A stretch of 5,585 nt of DNA. Source: Cyanobacteriota bacterium. GTDB lineage: Bacteria; Cyanobacteriota; Cyanobacteriia; Leptolyngbyales; Leptolyngbyaceae. The position numbers and the translations under genes are program-made. The notes below the pieces were generated by a model. The model worked only from the letters and a program-made list of their open reading frames with translations, made no database searches and had not been told where the DNA came from. This document shows positions 5,465 to 5,585 of this stretch, piece by piece. Location of the stretch: contig JAIXVO010000779.1 in assembly GCA_027482985.1 (NCBI GenBank), positions 1 to 5,585 of the forward strand, in the 5' to 3' direction. How positions within the stretch are numbered: the first letter of the stretch is position 1; each line of letters opens with the position of its first letter.

Positions 5465-5585
5465 AAACACGCAAGCAATGAAGAGGGCAAAAATAAACAA
5501 GATTTAAGCCTGAGCACTATCTCGCTGCCCAGATCTTTCCACTGTAACCATTTTTTAAAGTACACCTTTGGAACTGGGAATGGTA

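Noticed and set aside
5465..5500. Hydrophobic N-terminal extension of the peroxiredoxin (FIFALFIACVF) that could look like a signal peptide or lipobox
   Set aside because: It could start only at a TTG just after an in-frame stop at 5504-5506, has no positively charged n-region and no ribosome binding site, and the ATG at 5464 gives the standard family N-terminus.
5501..5585. Possible promoter or operator upstream of the peroxiredoxin, including TGTA (5543-5546) and TACA (5561-5564) half-sites
   Set aside because: The half-sites are 14 bases apart and do not fit NtcA spacing (GTA-N8-TAC), and I see no convincing -35/-10 pair; nothing supportable remains in this stretch.

Overview
The window looks like cyanobacterial chromosome. 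The octamer GCGATCGC (HIP1, the highly iterated palindrome of many cyanobacterial genomes) occurs at least 11 times in 5.6 kb, where chance would give about 0.1. Two of the predicted proteins also match families that I know mainly or only from cyanobacteria (DUF4079-like and DUF6391-like). The genus cannot be told from the sequence.

Left half, plus strand (1-2743). The window opens inside a gene of unknown function that runs to 414 and ends in a conserved-looking domain. A 93-bp gap follows. It carries a perfect 10-bp palindromic hairpin, a near-copy of the hairpin's right arm, and a strong AGGAGG ribosome binding site. Next come two abutting inner-membrane permease genes of the DppB/DppC (peptide, nickel or opine) ABC importer family. 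Stop and start codons touch (TAGATG), so the two are surely one translation-coupled unit. They are followed after 64 bp by a small DUF2470 protein. No substrate-binding protein or ATPase of the transporter lies in the window.

Right half, minus strand (2769-5464), convergent with the left half. In transcription order the genes are a peroxiredoxin Q/Bcp thiol peroxidase, a Nudix hydrolase with a complete Nudix box, a six-helix membrane protein (DUF4079-like), and a membrane protein with HALEH and HPRCGTN motifs (DUF6391-like). The gaps between them are 105-137 bp, so separate promoters are as likely as one operon. Two of the gaps hold 7-bp-stem inverted repeats. No gene-free stretch exceeds 300 bp, and I see no tRNA, rRNA, CRISPR array, transposase or phage gene.

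Functionally this is mostly housekeeping: import of a small peptide-like solute, peroxide detoxification and nucleotide-type hydrolysis. Added to these are two uncharacterised membrane proteins. I find no convincing new multi-gene system. The most interesting points are the HxxEH/HPRCGT motif pair in the DUF6391-like protein, which resembles the DUF1385/YqhQ family, the palindromic element before the permease genes, and the conserved but unnamed C-terminal domain at the left edge.
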